NCBI GenBank assembly: GCA_947476285.1
Contig: CANJPU010000053.1
Span: 1 to 39,728, forward strand
Length of the DNA: 39,728 bases
Origin: Comamonadaceae bacterium
GTDB lineage: Bacteria > Pseudomonadota > Gammaproteobacteria > Burkholderiales > Burkholderiaceae_C
Direction: 5' to 3'
Part shown: in pieces, positions 15,246 through 23,170 of the stretch
How the letters are laid out: each line of letters opens with the position of its first letter
Numbering within the stretch: the stretch's first letter is position 1
Translations under genes and position numbers: made by a program
The notes under the pieces: generated by a model
What the model was told of the DNA's origin: nothing
Seen by the model: the letters and a program-made list of their open reading frames with translations, nothing else
Database searches by the model: none

Positions 15246-16217
15246 ATGAGAAACCGCTATGTTCTCCACGCCCTTTTGACCCTAATGCTTGCTCTTGTGA
15301 GTGCACACGCCATCGGGCAACCGTGGCCTTCGAAACCCGTTCGTGTTCTTGTTGGCTTTGCACCTGGCACGGGAGTCGACACTGCAACCCGTATCGTTGC
15401 CGAGGGACTTAGCAAGCGCCTCGGTCAACCGTTTGTCGTCGAAAATCGCTCAGGGGCCAGCGGCACTATAGCCGCCGCTCTTGCCGCAAGGGCTCCAGCA
15501 GACGGCTACACCTTGTTGGGTGCCTCGACTTCGCTCACGTCCGTGTCGGCGATCACGAAGGATCTGCCATTCGATCTACGGAAAGACCTCGCCGGTGTAA
15601 CTACGATCAGTGCCTACTCGTTCGTTCTGGTCGCAGCTCCGTCCAAGGGATGGAAGTCCTTGCAGCAGATGATCGCGGCTGCCAAGGCATCGCCCCAACC
15701 CATTACTTTTGCATCTAGCGGTTTTGGCACTACACCTCATTTCGCAACCGAGAAATTTCGTCTGGCTGCCGGTTTTGAAGCATTGCATGTGCCTTTCAAG
15801 AGTGTGACCGAGGCACTCACCGAAGTAATGAGCGGCCGGATCGACATTCTTTTGATACCTCCTAGCGGTGGCCTGCCTTTCATTCGCGATGGCAAACTGG
15901 TTCCGCTGGCAATGACTTCCTCCCAGTATTCACCCATTCCCAATGTGCCGAGCATGCAAGACCTGGGCATCGCCAACGAAGGTTGCTGTAGCGTTTGGAC
16001 GGGTCTGTTGGTTCCTTCGAAAACCCCCGGTGCTATTGTCAATCGTTTGCACGAAGAAGTCGTGAAAGTGCTCGAAATGCCGGAATACAAGGAACGGCTC
16101 CTGCGCACCGGAGGAACGCTGCGCACCATGATGCCGGAAGAATTCGATGCATTGATACAGAAGGAAATATCCCTGTTCGACGAGATTTCCAAGGCTTTGA
16201 ACACCCAACTGCGATAG
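15246..16217 (+). CDS. Bug/TctC-family periplasmic solute-binding protein, 323 aa
   Basis: Last gene of the MaoC-CaiB-TauD operon, 18 bp after the dioxygenase, with AAGAGGAATC as ribosome-binding site. Sec signal peptide to about residue 23 (LVSAHA-IG). Blocks: WPSKPVRVLVGFAPGTGVDT (the usual GGxxD loop reads GTGVD), GASGTIAAALA, ADGYTLLGAS, GFGTTPHFATEKF, HVPFKSVTEA, NVPSMQDLGI, PSKTPGAIV. The ligand is presumably the operon substrate. The region 16218-16426 after it has no gene. Confidence 0.93.
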   Translation: MRNRYVLHALLTLMLALVSAHAIGQPWPSKPVRVLVGFAPGTGVDTATRIVAEGLSKRLGQPFVVENRSGASGTIAAALAARAPADGYTLLGASTSLTSVSAITKDLPFDLRKDLAGVTTISAYSFVLVAAPSKGWKSLQQMIAAAKASPQPITFASSGFGTTPHFATEKFRLAAGFEALHVPFKSVTEALTEVMSGRIDILLIPPSGGLPFIRDGKLVPLAMTSSQYSPIPNVPSMQDLGIANEGCCSVWTGLLVPSKTPGAIVNRLHEEVVKVLEMPEYKERLLRTGGTLRTMMPEEFDALIQKEISLFDEISKALNTQLR

Positions 16218-16426
16218 ATCAACCAATCTTCGATTCGGTGAACAGAGAAAGGAAAGCCAAGTGCCCTCAGAACGGCAAATCAATTCGGGACTGTCCGAAG
16301 TTTTATGTTCGGGGCGGGAATAGACTTTTCCACGGTGTGATGGGCAAATCGTGGCGACGGTCGATCATCGATCACCCGCGTTCAAGCTCACGCGGGCCAG
16401 TGCCAGTGCCTGGGTTGAGGCCGGCT

Positions 16427-17731
16427 TCAAGATGTAGTTGGTGCCTGTGATGCCTTCTGCGATTCTTCACCCGCATCCCTAAAGATGCCTTTGGCCATCT
16501 GGGACGGCTCCAGTTTCATCCTCGCAAGGTTCACCATGGCGCGCACCGCGTGCGCGGCGCGCCCGCCGCCAGCGAGCACGGCGTATTCCGCGAGATGCCC
16601 TGCGAGCCGGAATTGGCCCTGCGCCGCGAGAGCCTGGGCGCGTGCCGCCAGCACCTGCGCGCCACCAGCCAGATGGCAGATTTCAGCAGCCAAGTCAGCA
16701 TCACGAGCGGGTTTGAGGTTAGCAGGATTGCCGTCCCACCATCCGCCAGCCAGCCTCACGATGTTACGCACGACGAATTCAGGGTCGTCATAATTGGGCT
16801 GCAGATACGGTCGGTCTTTTAGCGCCGCAGGCGGCTTGACGCGATGCACAATCTCGTCAAGCTTTGCACCGCTGTTGAGCAGATCCGTCGTTTGCTGATG
16901 AAGCGATTGGAGCCAGGCTGCGGTATCGCTCAGGTAAGGTTCGACGACGTCCCTGCCATTCAGGATGGGTCCGTGCCCGCCGACAACCACTTCAGGTTGC
17001 TGCTCCAGCATCTTCCTCAGGGCAAGCGCCCATTCGGCTGCGTAGCGTTGCACCTTCTGTGGGTTGCCAGCGTTCGGTGAGGCCCAGATGACGAAGTCGC
17101 TGGCAATGATGGTTTTGCCCACTGGCTTCCAAATCCATAGATGGTCGTCAGTTTCACCTCGGCCATGGTGGATGGTGAACCGCACGCCGCCAACGCTAAT
17201 GTCGAGTTTGTCCCGCACGAGAACATCCGGATGCGGATACTCGGTCGGCCACGCAAACTGCGAGCGACTGTACTGGCGGCGGTTGATCCGTTCGTTGTGG
17301 GCCGCCGTTTCCGTGTAGCGGCTGAAGCGAGCCACGGTGTTCTCGTGTGCGATCAACTGTGGACGTGGCCTGCCAAGCCGATCCGCTTCGTCCATGTACA
17401 GCTTGACACCGTTCACATGGTCAAAATGGCCATGCGTCAGGATGATCGTATGCACCGGTTGATGCGGCTCCCATTCGCGCAATGCCTGGTGCACCAGCGG
17501 CGCCGAATCGAGTGAGCCGCTGTCGCAAACAAGCAGACCGGCCTCGGTCTTGAACGCAGTGACGTTGGCGCCCAATCCCCGGCAGATGACAGTGGCCATT
17601 CCCTCGCGAGGTTCAACAACGCATACCTTGGGTAAATTGCGGAACCAGTCCAGGATGTTGAGTTCCCCCGCCATGATCTTTCTGGCAGCGTTCAATGCGT
17701 CGCCGTTGGCAGATGATGGCTTCTCATCCAT
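16427..17731 (-). CDS. Alkylsulfatase-like metallo-beta-lactamase-fold hydrolase, 434 aa
   Basis: The binuclear zinc motif is His100-Gly-His102-Phe-Asp104-His105 (LTHGHFDHVNG), followed by further ligand regions GRGETDDHLWIW and VGGHGPIL. The C-terminal part (GGWWDGNPANLKPA, then AARAQALAAQGQFRLAGHLAEYA) is the helical dimerisation domain of SdsA1-type sec/prim alkylsulfatases. Those enzymes are ~650 aa with a signal peptide and a C-terminal SCP2-like substrate domain; here the SCP2 domain and signal peptide are missing, so it is a shorter, cytoplasmic relative and sulfate ester cleavage is only one option. It follows a Bug gene by nine bases and is co-transcribed with it. Confidence 0.87.
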   Translation of the reverse strand: MDEKPSSANGDALNAARKIMAGELNILDWFRNLPKVCVVEPREGMATVICRGLGANVTAFKTEAGLLVCDSGSLDSAPLVHQALREWEPHQPVHTIILTHGHFDHVNGVKLYMDEADRLGRPRPQLIAHENTVARFSRYTETAAHNERINRRQYSRSQFAWPTEYPHPDVLVRDKLDISVGGVRFTIHHGRGETDDHLWIWKPVGKTIIASDFVIWASPNAGNPQKVQRYAAEWALALRKMLEQQPEVVVGGHGPILNGRDVVEPYLSDTAAWLQSLHQQTTDLLNSGAKLDEIVHRVKPPAALKDRPYLQPNYDDPEFVVRNIVRLAGGWWDGNPANLKPARDADLAAEICHLAGGAQVLAARAQALAAQGQFRLAGHLAEYAVLAGGGRAAHAVRAMVNLARMKLEPSQMAKGIFRDAGEESQKASQAPTTS

Positions 17732-17740
17732 GTGTCAGTC

Positions 17741-18706
17741 TCACTTGATGTTTGCGGACTTGATGATCGCTGCCCATTTGTCTCTATCGGTTTGAAGGTA
17801 TCGGCCGAGTTCGCTCGGAGAGCCAGTTGTCACCTCACAGTTGAGCGTTGCCATGGCCGTCTGTATGCGCGGCTCCATGAGGGCGTCGCGTATAGCCTTG
17901 TTGAGCTCGGCAACCTTGGCGCCGTCCGTTCGAGCCGGAGCCAACACCGCCAGCCAGCCGTCGATCTCGTAGTCGTTGATGCCTGATTCCATGACCGTGG
18001 GCACCTGAGGCAGTGCCCTGATCCGCTTGGCCGAAGTTACCGCAAGTGCCCGCAGCTTGCCGGCCTCAATCAAGGGCGTCGCCAGCGCGGTGGTGATGGC
18101 CATGAGTGTGAGACGACCCGTGACAAGATCGGCGATGGCATCGGACTGCCCCTTGTATGGCACATGAACGAGATTCAGATTGGCGCGCGCGTTCAGGAGT
18201 TCGCCTGCCAAGTGGGGAGACGAGCCGATGCCCGCCGAGCCAAATGTCATGTTGGCACCGGGCTTGCGAGCTGCGCTGATAAGGTCGGCAAGCGACCGGT
18301 AGGGCTGCGACGGGTTCACCACGATGACATTGGGAATGGTGGCCAGCATCGCGATCGGCGTGAAATCCTTGATGGGGTCCCACTTGAGCCCTGTCTGGAG
18401 CGAGGGGTTCACGGTGAAGCCGGGACTTGCCAACAACAGTGTCGCGCCGTCCGCCGGGGCCCGAGCCACGAACTCTGTCCCGATGCTTCCGCCCGCCCCG
18501 GGCCTGTTTTCGACGAGGACTCTCTGGTTCATGCGGGTCGACAGATCATCCGCAACGAGCCTTGCCACCGAGTCGCCGACGCCACCTGCTGAGAACGGTA
18601 CGACGATCCGCATCTGCCTGTCTGTCAACGGGTCCGCAGCGAATGCATATGAAGGAGCCAGCGCAGCGGCACCGGCCATCACGCACACTCTTCTGTTGAA
18701 ACTCAT
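17741..18706 (-). CDS. Bug/TctC-family periplasmic solute-binding protein, 321 aa
   Basis: The ATG at 18706 is preceded by AAGGAGACAACG and opens a signal peptide with a twin-arginine look (SFNRRVCVMAGA) cleaved near AFA-AD (residue 23). Blocks: MRIVVPFSAGGVGDSVARLV, GAGGSIGTEFVA, ADGATLLLAS (normally DGYTLL), AGIGSSPHLAGELL, HVPYKGQSD, QVPTVMESGI. First gene of a two-gene unit with the alkylsulfatase-like hydrolase, divergent from a CaiB/BaiF gene across 134 bp containing a palindrome. Confidence 0.93.
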   Translation of the reverse strand: MSFNRRVCVMAGAAALAPSYAFAADPLTDRQMRIVVPFSAGGVGDSVARLVADDLSTRMNQRVLVENRPGAGGSIGTEFVARAPADGATLLLASPGFTVNPSLQTGLKWDPIKDFTPIAMLATIPNVIVVNPSQPYRSLADLISAARKPGANMTFGSAGIGSSPHLAGELLNARANLNLVHVPYKGQSDAIADLVTGRLTLMAITTALATPLIEAGKLRALAVTSAKRIRALPQVPTVMESGINDYEIDGWLAVLAPARTDGAKVAELNKAIRDALMEPRIQTAMATLNCEVTTGSPSELGRYLQTDRDKWAAIIKSANIK

Positions 18707-18776
18707 CGTTGTCTCCTTCATGGTGATGCAATGGCCCAGCTGTCGTACTGTCCGACCAAAGAATAGGATATCCGTA

Positions 18777-18798
18777 GAATCGACGCAAGCGTAGATTC
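18777..18798. promoter_or_regulatory. 22-bp near-perfect palindrome in divergent promoter region
   Basis: GAATCGACGC (18777-18786) and GCGTAGATTC (18789-18798) face each other around AA, with nine of ten pairs matching. It lies between the divergent Bug (start 18706) and CaiB/BaiF (start 18841) genes and probably binds a regulator encoded elsewhere, since no regulator gene adjoins. Direct repeats CGTAGAATC / CGTAGATTC overlap it. Confidence 0.5.
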
Positions 18799-18840
18799 GC
18801 GAACCAACCCCTGCGGACTTTGAGAAGCTCACCACTTGGA

Positions 18841-20061
18841 ATGCAACCCATGACTCTTCCAGAAGCATCAGCCGGTGCGCTCAGCGGAGTGCGCATACTG
18901 GACATGGCCACTGTGCTGGCCGCACCCATGGGCGCAACGATCTGTGCTGATCACGGTGCTGATGTCGTCAAGCTCGAACTCCCAGATGGTAGCGACGCAT
19001 TGCGCGGATTGCAGCCCGTCAAGAATGGGGTGCCGCTATGGTGGAAAGTCGGCAACCGCGGCAAACGGGGAATCACGCTGGATGTGCGCCAGGCACGCGG
19101 ACGCGAAATACTTCTTTCCATGCTGCCCGGCTTTGACGTACTGGTGGAGAACTTCAGGACTGGGACGATGGACAAGTGGGGCCTGGATATTGAAACCCTG
19201 CACAAAGCAAACCCCCGGCTCATCGTCGTGCGCCTTACAGGTTTTGGCCAGTCCGGTCCCTACAAGGCCCGGCCTGGCTATGCAAGGGTGTTTGAGGCCA
19301 TGAGTGGCTTCACCAACCTGACCGGTGAAGCCGGCGGCATGCCCCTGCACAGCAACTTTCCTGTTGGCGACGCCATCGCTGGCATTTTTTGCGCATTTGC
19401 GATCGCATCGGAAGTTGCACGGCTGCGCGGCTGCGAAGCGGCCAAGGGCAGGGAGATCGACTTGGCTGCAACAGAAGCGCTGATCCGCATTCTTGATCCA
19501 CTGCCGGTGGAGCATGAGCAGCTTGGTCTGGTTCGCGGGCACGAGGGCAACCGGACGAGCTATACCGCACCTTCGAACATGTACACGAGCCGGGACAACA
19601 TCTACTTCTCACTCGTGGCATCTTCGAACCCCATTTTCAAGCGGCTGTGTGAGGCCGTCGAAGAGCCCGAGTGGGTCACCGACCCGAGGTTCAATTCCAA
19701 CGTCGCTCGCGTGAAGAATCTCGCGGTACTCGACAACGCGCTGAGTGCCTGGTTTGCCGCGCACGACTTCGACGACATCGAAGCAAGGCTGGAGGCCCGC
19801 GGCGTTCCGTTCAGCAAGGTCTTTACCATCGAAGACGTGGAGAACAACCCGCACTTCCAAGCGCGCAAAGTCATCGTCCAGCTTGAAGACCCTGACTACG
19901 GATCGATCGCAGCGCCGTGCATTGTGCCGCGCATCGTCGGGCAGGAATTACCCCTGCCGCGCACCGGCCCCAGCTTGGGGGAACATAACGCCGAGGTCTA
20001 TGCGCAGTTTGGGATCGATGCCTCTGAGCTTGAGCGACTCAAAGCAGACCGGATCATCTGA
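18841..20061 (+). CDS. CaiB/BaiF family III CoA-transferase, 406 aa
   Basis: Second family III CoA-transferase of the window. N-terminal LSGVRILDMATVLAAPMGAT and GADVVKLELPDG, VENFRTGTMDKWGLD and the catalytic Asp177 in PVGDAIAGIF are all as expected. Starts at 18841 or at the ATG at 18850; no strong ribosome-binding site distinguishes them. It diverges from the Bug/alkylsulfatase-like pair and stands alone on its strand. A role in activating the acid released by or imported with that pair is an inference from position. Confidence 0.92.
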   Translation: MQPMTLPEASAGALSGVRILDMATVLAAPMGATICADHGADVVKLELPDGSDALRGLQPVKNGVPLWWKVGNRGKRGITLDVRQARGREILLSMLPGFDVLVENFRTGTMDKWGLDIETLHKANPRLIVVRLTGFGQSGPYKARPGYARVFEAMSGFTNLTGEAGGMPLHSNFPVGDAIAGIFCAFAIASEVARLRGCEAAKGREIDLAATEALIRILDPLPVEHEQLGLVRGHEGNRTSYTAPSNMYTSRDNIYFSLVASSNPIFKRLCEAVEEPEWVTDPRFNSNVARVKNLAVLDNALSAWFAAHDFDDIEARLEARGVPFSKVFTIEDVENNPHFQARKVIVQLEDPDYGSIAAPCIVPRIVGQELPLPRTGPSLGEHNAEVYAQFGIDASELERLKADRII

Positions 20062-20107
20062 CAAGCGGCATTCACTGGCAAACCGCCTGTGACGGCGGAT
20101 AGTCAGC

Positions 20108-20541
20108 TCACTTGAACATCATGTTGGGCAGCCACAGCGCGATACCGGGCACCAGCATCACCAGGCCGATGAGAAAGATGTCAGACACAATGAAGGGCAC
20201 GATGGATTTGAGCACGAACAGCGGCACCACCGCCAGCGAATAAGACATGGTGGTCGAGCTGGTCGTCAGCGCGACCATGCTCAAGGCGGGTGACAGGCCG
20301 TTGAACCTAGAAACGGCAGTTGACCGCTTGTTTTCAGCAGGAAGTGCCCGTGGACATTGAGTTTTTTGGCCTTGAAGTTCTTCACCGATTGGGTGAGAGC
20401 GCTACGCACTCGAGCGCGTCCAACTGCCGTTTCTAGGTTGAACAGCGCGAAGCTGCCAAAACCCACCAGCCCCAGCGCAATCGCAATGGGCACCCGCGCG
20501 AAGATCAGGACGAACGCGACACCGAATCCCAGCAGGGCGGC
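20108..20541 (-). pseudogene. dctM: TRAP transporter large permease DctM, deleted and interrupted remnant
   Basis: Three pieces of a DctM-type permease (normally ~425 aa, 12-13 membrane spans) remain. Piece one (20541-20443) is the first span, AALLGFGVAFVLIFARVPIA. Piece two (20300-20208) reads GLSPALSMVALTTSSTTMSY and on to LAVVPLFVL. Piece three (about 20207-20108) is the C-terminus, IVPFIVSDIFLIGLVMLVPG to a TGA. A 132-bp mobile element separates pieces one and two, and some 330 internal residues are deleted between pieces two and three. The start codon and upstream end are lost against the dctP fragment. Non-functional. Confidence 0.85.
20306..20437. mobile_element. 132-bp MITE-like element in dctM, TSD TTGAA
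   Basis: The ends CCTAGAAACGGCAGTTG (20306-20322) and its complement CAACTGCCGTTTCTAGG (20421-20437) are a perfect 17-bp terminal inverted repeat. Flanking TTGAA (20301-20305 and 20438-20442) is an exact 5-bp target duplication. Removing the element and one TTGAA restores an unbroken dctM frame (FALFNGLSPAL), which proves insertion. There is no room for a transposase; a short frame (NFKAKKLNVHGHFLLKTS, minus) may be the tail of one. CCTAGA ends and a 5-bp duplication recall IS1380-family elements such as ISEcp1, but family membership is a guess. Confidence 0.85.
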
Positions 20542-20603
20542 CCGCCTTGTTGCGCGTGGGGTGTGGCAGAGCTCATGATGATGGCTTGCTCAGGTCTTAT
20601 TGG

Positions 20604-20876
20604 ATAGAACGCCGGGCCAAGTATTGCGGTCTCGCTGTGCAGCAGAGGCATCTCGCCCATGTCGAGCGCCGGAAAGCGGCCCGAAGTGTAGCTGGGGATG
20701 ACCACCACAAAATCGGCCAGGCCGTCCCGGCCGACGTCAAACTGTGCGGCTGGGTTGCCCACTGCCTTGGGCAGAAATTCCAGATCGACCCGGCCGGAGG
20801 TGACCCGCTCGAGATCGGCGCTCCAAGGCTTGAGCACATCAGCGTTGATCACGTGCTGCGGTGGTAGCCAGGGCGA
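20604..20876 (-). pseudogene. dctP: TRAP transporter solute receptor DctP, N-terminal fragment
   Basis: About 90 codons match the first third of a mature DctP receptor: PWLPPQHVINADVLKPWSAD, then GRVDLEFLPKAVGNPAAQFD and SYTSGRFPALDMGEMPLLHS. A stop codon (20877-20879) replaces the signal peptide, and homology ends at about 20604, where the dctM remnant begins 60 bp later. The small permease dctQ and most of dctP are deleted. The TRAP set once followed the FMN dehydrogenase operon on the same strand. The gap 20880-21055 has no gene. Confidence 0.8.
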
Positions 20877-21055
20877 TTAGCACAGCACGGTCTGCGCCGA
20901 AGCATGGTGTTCTCCAGAAGGAGGTTTGGGTCTGAAATGATGCGCGATTCTAAGGAGGCAAACTTTAATACGCGTCGGTAAAATCCCTCCCACAAACGCG
21001 CGCCAAGCCAGGGCAGAGCTGGAGTCCGGTCGTTTCTGCGGGGCGAAAGGCCCGG

Positions 21056-22234
21056 TCACGTCAATGCGCGCCCAAACTCTGGTCCCAGTATGCTGCGCCC
21101 GTCCAATTGGTTCAGCGCGCAAATCCCAGCCTGCCCCATGGTCAAGTCGATCTCTCGGCGCATGATGTCGATGACCTTCAACACGCCTTCTTCTCCGTGC
21201 ACTGCCGCACCGTAGAGCATCGGCCGTCCTACCAGCGCCAGCGTCGCTCCCAATGCGCTTGCCAAAATCACATCCGAGCCGCGCCGCACACCGCTGTCCA
21301 CCATCAAGGTCATCGCGGGTCCGACGGCCGAACGGATCGCGGGCAGAACCTGCAGGGGTGAGGGTGCCATATCCAGTTGTCGGCCACCGTGGTTGGAGAT
21401 GATCATGCCGTCGGCGCCCAGCGATGCGCATTGCACCGCGTCTGCCGGATTCAGGACGCCCTTGACCACCAGTGTGTGCGGCCAGATGCGTCTGAGTTCT
21501 TCCAGCGTCTGCCACTGGACTGCAGGCGCAGGTGTCAGAGATCCGTACAGATCGGACACCACCGCCTGCGAAGCGCCGGGCGGTGCGTAGGGCATCCAGT
21601 TTTCCATCATCGGGATCCCACGGGTGGACACAAAGCCGGCGAGCCAGTTCGGGTGCAGCAGCGCATCGAACACGATGCGTGGGGTGAGCCTCAGAGGCCG
21701 TCCGAATCCGTTGCGCCGATTGCGCTCCCGGTTTGCGTGCACGGGCACGTCGATGGTCACCACCAGCGTCGTCACGCCCGCATCCACCGCGCGGCGCACC
21801 ATGTCTTGGCTGATGCGCTCGTCGGTGGTGGGATAGACCTGAAACCAGACATTGGACCCTGCAACGCGGGCGGCCTTCTCGATGGAAGCATTGCTCGCCG
21901 AGGACATGATGTAGGGGATGTTGCGCTTGGCAGCCGCCGCCGCGAACATGAGGTCGGCCTGCGGCCGCGCGAGCCCCGCCAGCCCCATAGGTGAGATGCC
22001 GATGGGCGCCGCATACTCGCGCCCGAAGACCTGAACGCTCTGCGATCGGGCCGACACATCGACCAGGTAGCGCGGCAGCACAGTCCAGTTGCTGAACGCC
22101 GCGCGGTTTCTCCGCAGGCACAGCTCGCCATCGACGCCACCTTCGATAAAGTCAAAAAGGAAACGGGGAAGGCGTCGCTTCGCGGCGCCTCGGACTTCGT
22201 CTAGGTTCAACAAAGAGTCGATACCGGTGGTCAC
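21056..22234 (-). CDS. FMN-dependent alpha-hydroxy-acid dehydrogenase/oxidase, 392 aa
   Basis: TIM-barrel flavoenzyme oxidising 2-hydroxyacids to 2-oxoacids (lactate, glycolate, mandelate type). The catalytic base His282 and substrate-binding Arg285 lie in ISNHGGRQLD; Lys258 in LVVKGVLNPAD contacts FMN, and FQVYPTTD and TIDVPVHANRERNRRNGF match family blocks. The N-terminal motif that normally reads Tyr-Asp-Tyr is Phe-Asp-Phe (RFLFDFIEGG), removing a substrate-contacting Tyr, so specificity may be unusual. It starts with GTG at 22234, 12 bp after the TauD stop. It ends the operon before the TRAP remnants. Confidence 0.9.
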   Translation of the reverse strand: MTTGIDSLLNLDEVRGAAKRRLPRFLFDFIEGGVDGELCLRRNRAAFSNWTVLPRYLVDVSARSQSVQVFGREYAAPIGISPMGLAGLARPQADLMFAAAAAKRNIPYIMSSASNASIEKAARVAGSNVWFQVYPTTDERISQDMVRRAVDAGVTTLVVTIDVPVHANRERNRRNGFGRPLRLTPRIVFDALLHPNWLAGFVSTRGIPMMENWMPYAPPGASQAVVSDLYGSLTPAPAVQWQTLEELRRIWPHTLVVKGVLNPADAVQCASLGADGMIISNHGGRQLDMAPSPLQVLPAIRSAVGPAMTLMVDSGVRRGSDVILASALGATLALVGRPMLYGAAVHGEEGVLKVIDIMRREIDLTMGQAGICALNQLDGRSILGPEFGRALT

Positions 22235-22246
22235 CGCGCGCCAGGC

Positions 22247-23161
22247 TTATGACTGCATTGCAAAGCGGCCACCCAGTGTGCCGTTGTGCTGGCGGTAACG
22301 GTCCTCATTGCCCAGGACTTGCACCCGGTACATCAGGCGAGGCGTTCCGGTGTCGTAATCTGCAGTGGCTGTATGGATCGACGCGCAGTTGTCCCAGATC
22401 AGCGTGTCACCCACACGCCATTCATGGGAATACGCGAAGTCTGTTCGCTCGGAATGGTCGAACAGAAACGAAAGAAGCCTGTCGCTCTCTTGCCGAGGCA
22501 GGCCAACAATGGAGTCCGTCATCCCCCGGTTCACGTACAAGGCTCTCTTGCCAGTCCAGGGATGTGCCAGTACGACAGGATGCACCACCGCCGGTTTCTG
22601 AGTGCGTTGCTCTTGCGTGAATGCCGGGCGATTGGAGCCACGGTCGATCATGCCTTGCCATACCTTCTCAAAGGAATGCACGGCCTCCATTGCGTCGATG
22701 CGTTCGCGAACCGCAGAGGGTAGGTTTTCATACGCCATCTGCATATTGCGAAACTGCGTGTTCCCGCGTGGCTTGCCGTCACGGTGGGGCACCTTGTGGG
22801 CATGCAGTACCGTGGCCCTTCCGGCGATACGGTTGTAGGACATGTCGGTGTGCCAGACCTGTCCCGCATCGGCAGAGCCGAGCGGCTTGCCATCTACCAC
22901 GATGTTTGACAGCACATTGACTCGGGGAAATTGTTGGTCATGGAAGCTCTTGGCTGCGCTGAGCTCCAGTTCGCCCAGCAGTTCTCCAAACCGGGTGAGT
23001 TCCTCTTGGCCATACGGCTGCCCAGAGATGGTCAGCACCAAATGCTGGAGAAAGGCTTTTTCGACGAAGGCCTTTTGCTCGGGGGTGAGCGGCTGCGACA
23101 GGTCAACGCCATCGATGCGGGCCCCCAGCGCGGCGCCCGAAGGTGTCACGGTGATCGTCAT
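22247..23161 (-). CDS. TauD/TfdA-family Fe(II)/2-oxoglutarate dioxygenase, 304 aa
   Basis: Iron ligands His104 and Asp106 (VWHTDMSY) and His263 (SIHTATADYD); Arg275 or Arg279 in TPRLMYRV should bind 2-oxoglutarate. The N-terminus LGARIDGVDLSQPLTPEQ is the standard TauD start. The length is normal for the family. Nine bases separate it from the upstream Bug stop. It is a distant paralogue of the dioxygenase two genes upstream, so the operon holds two such enzymes around one receptor; the downstream hydroxyacid dehydrogenase could oxidise the hydroxylated product. Confidence 0.93.
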   Translation of the reverse strand: MTITVTPSGAALGARIDGVDLSQPLTPEQKAFVEKAFLQHLVLTISGQPYGQEELTRFGELLGELELSAAKSFHDQQFPRVNVLSNIVVDGKPLGSADAGQVWHTDMSYNRIAGRATVLHAHKVPHRDGKPRGNTQFRNMQMAYENLPSAVRERIDAMEAVHSFEKVWQGMIDRGSNRPAFTQEQRTQKPAVVHPVVLAHPWTGKRALYVNRGMTDSIVGLPRQESDRLLSFLFDHSERTDFAYSHEWRVGDTLIWDNCASIHTATADYDTGTPRLMYRVQVLGNEDRYRQHNGTLGGRFAMQS

Positions 23162-23170
23162 AGGACGGCC

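Noticed and set aside
20877..22121. 414-codon minus-strand open frame
   Set aside because: Alternate frame of the FMN hydroxyacid dehydrogenase; Arg/Gly/Pro-rich, no family motifs.
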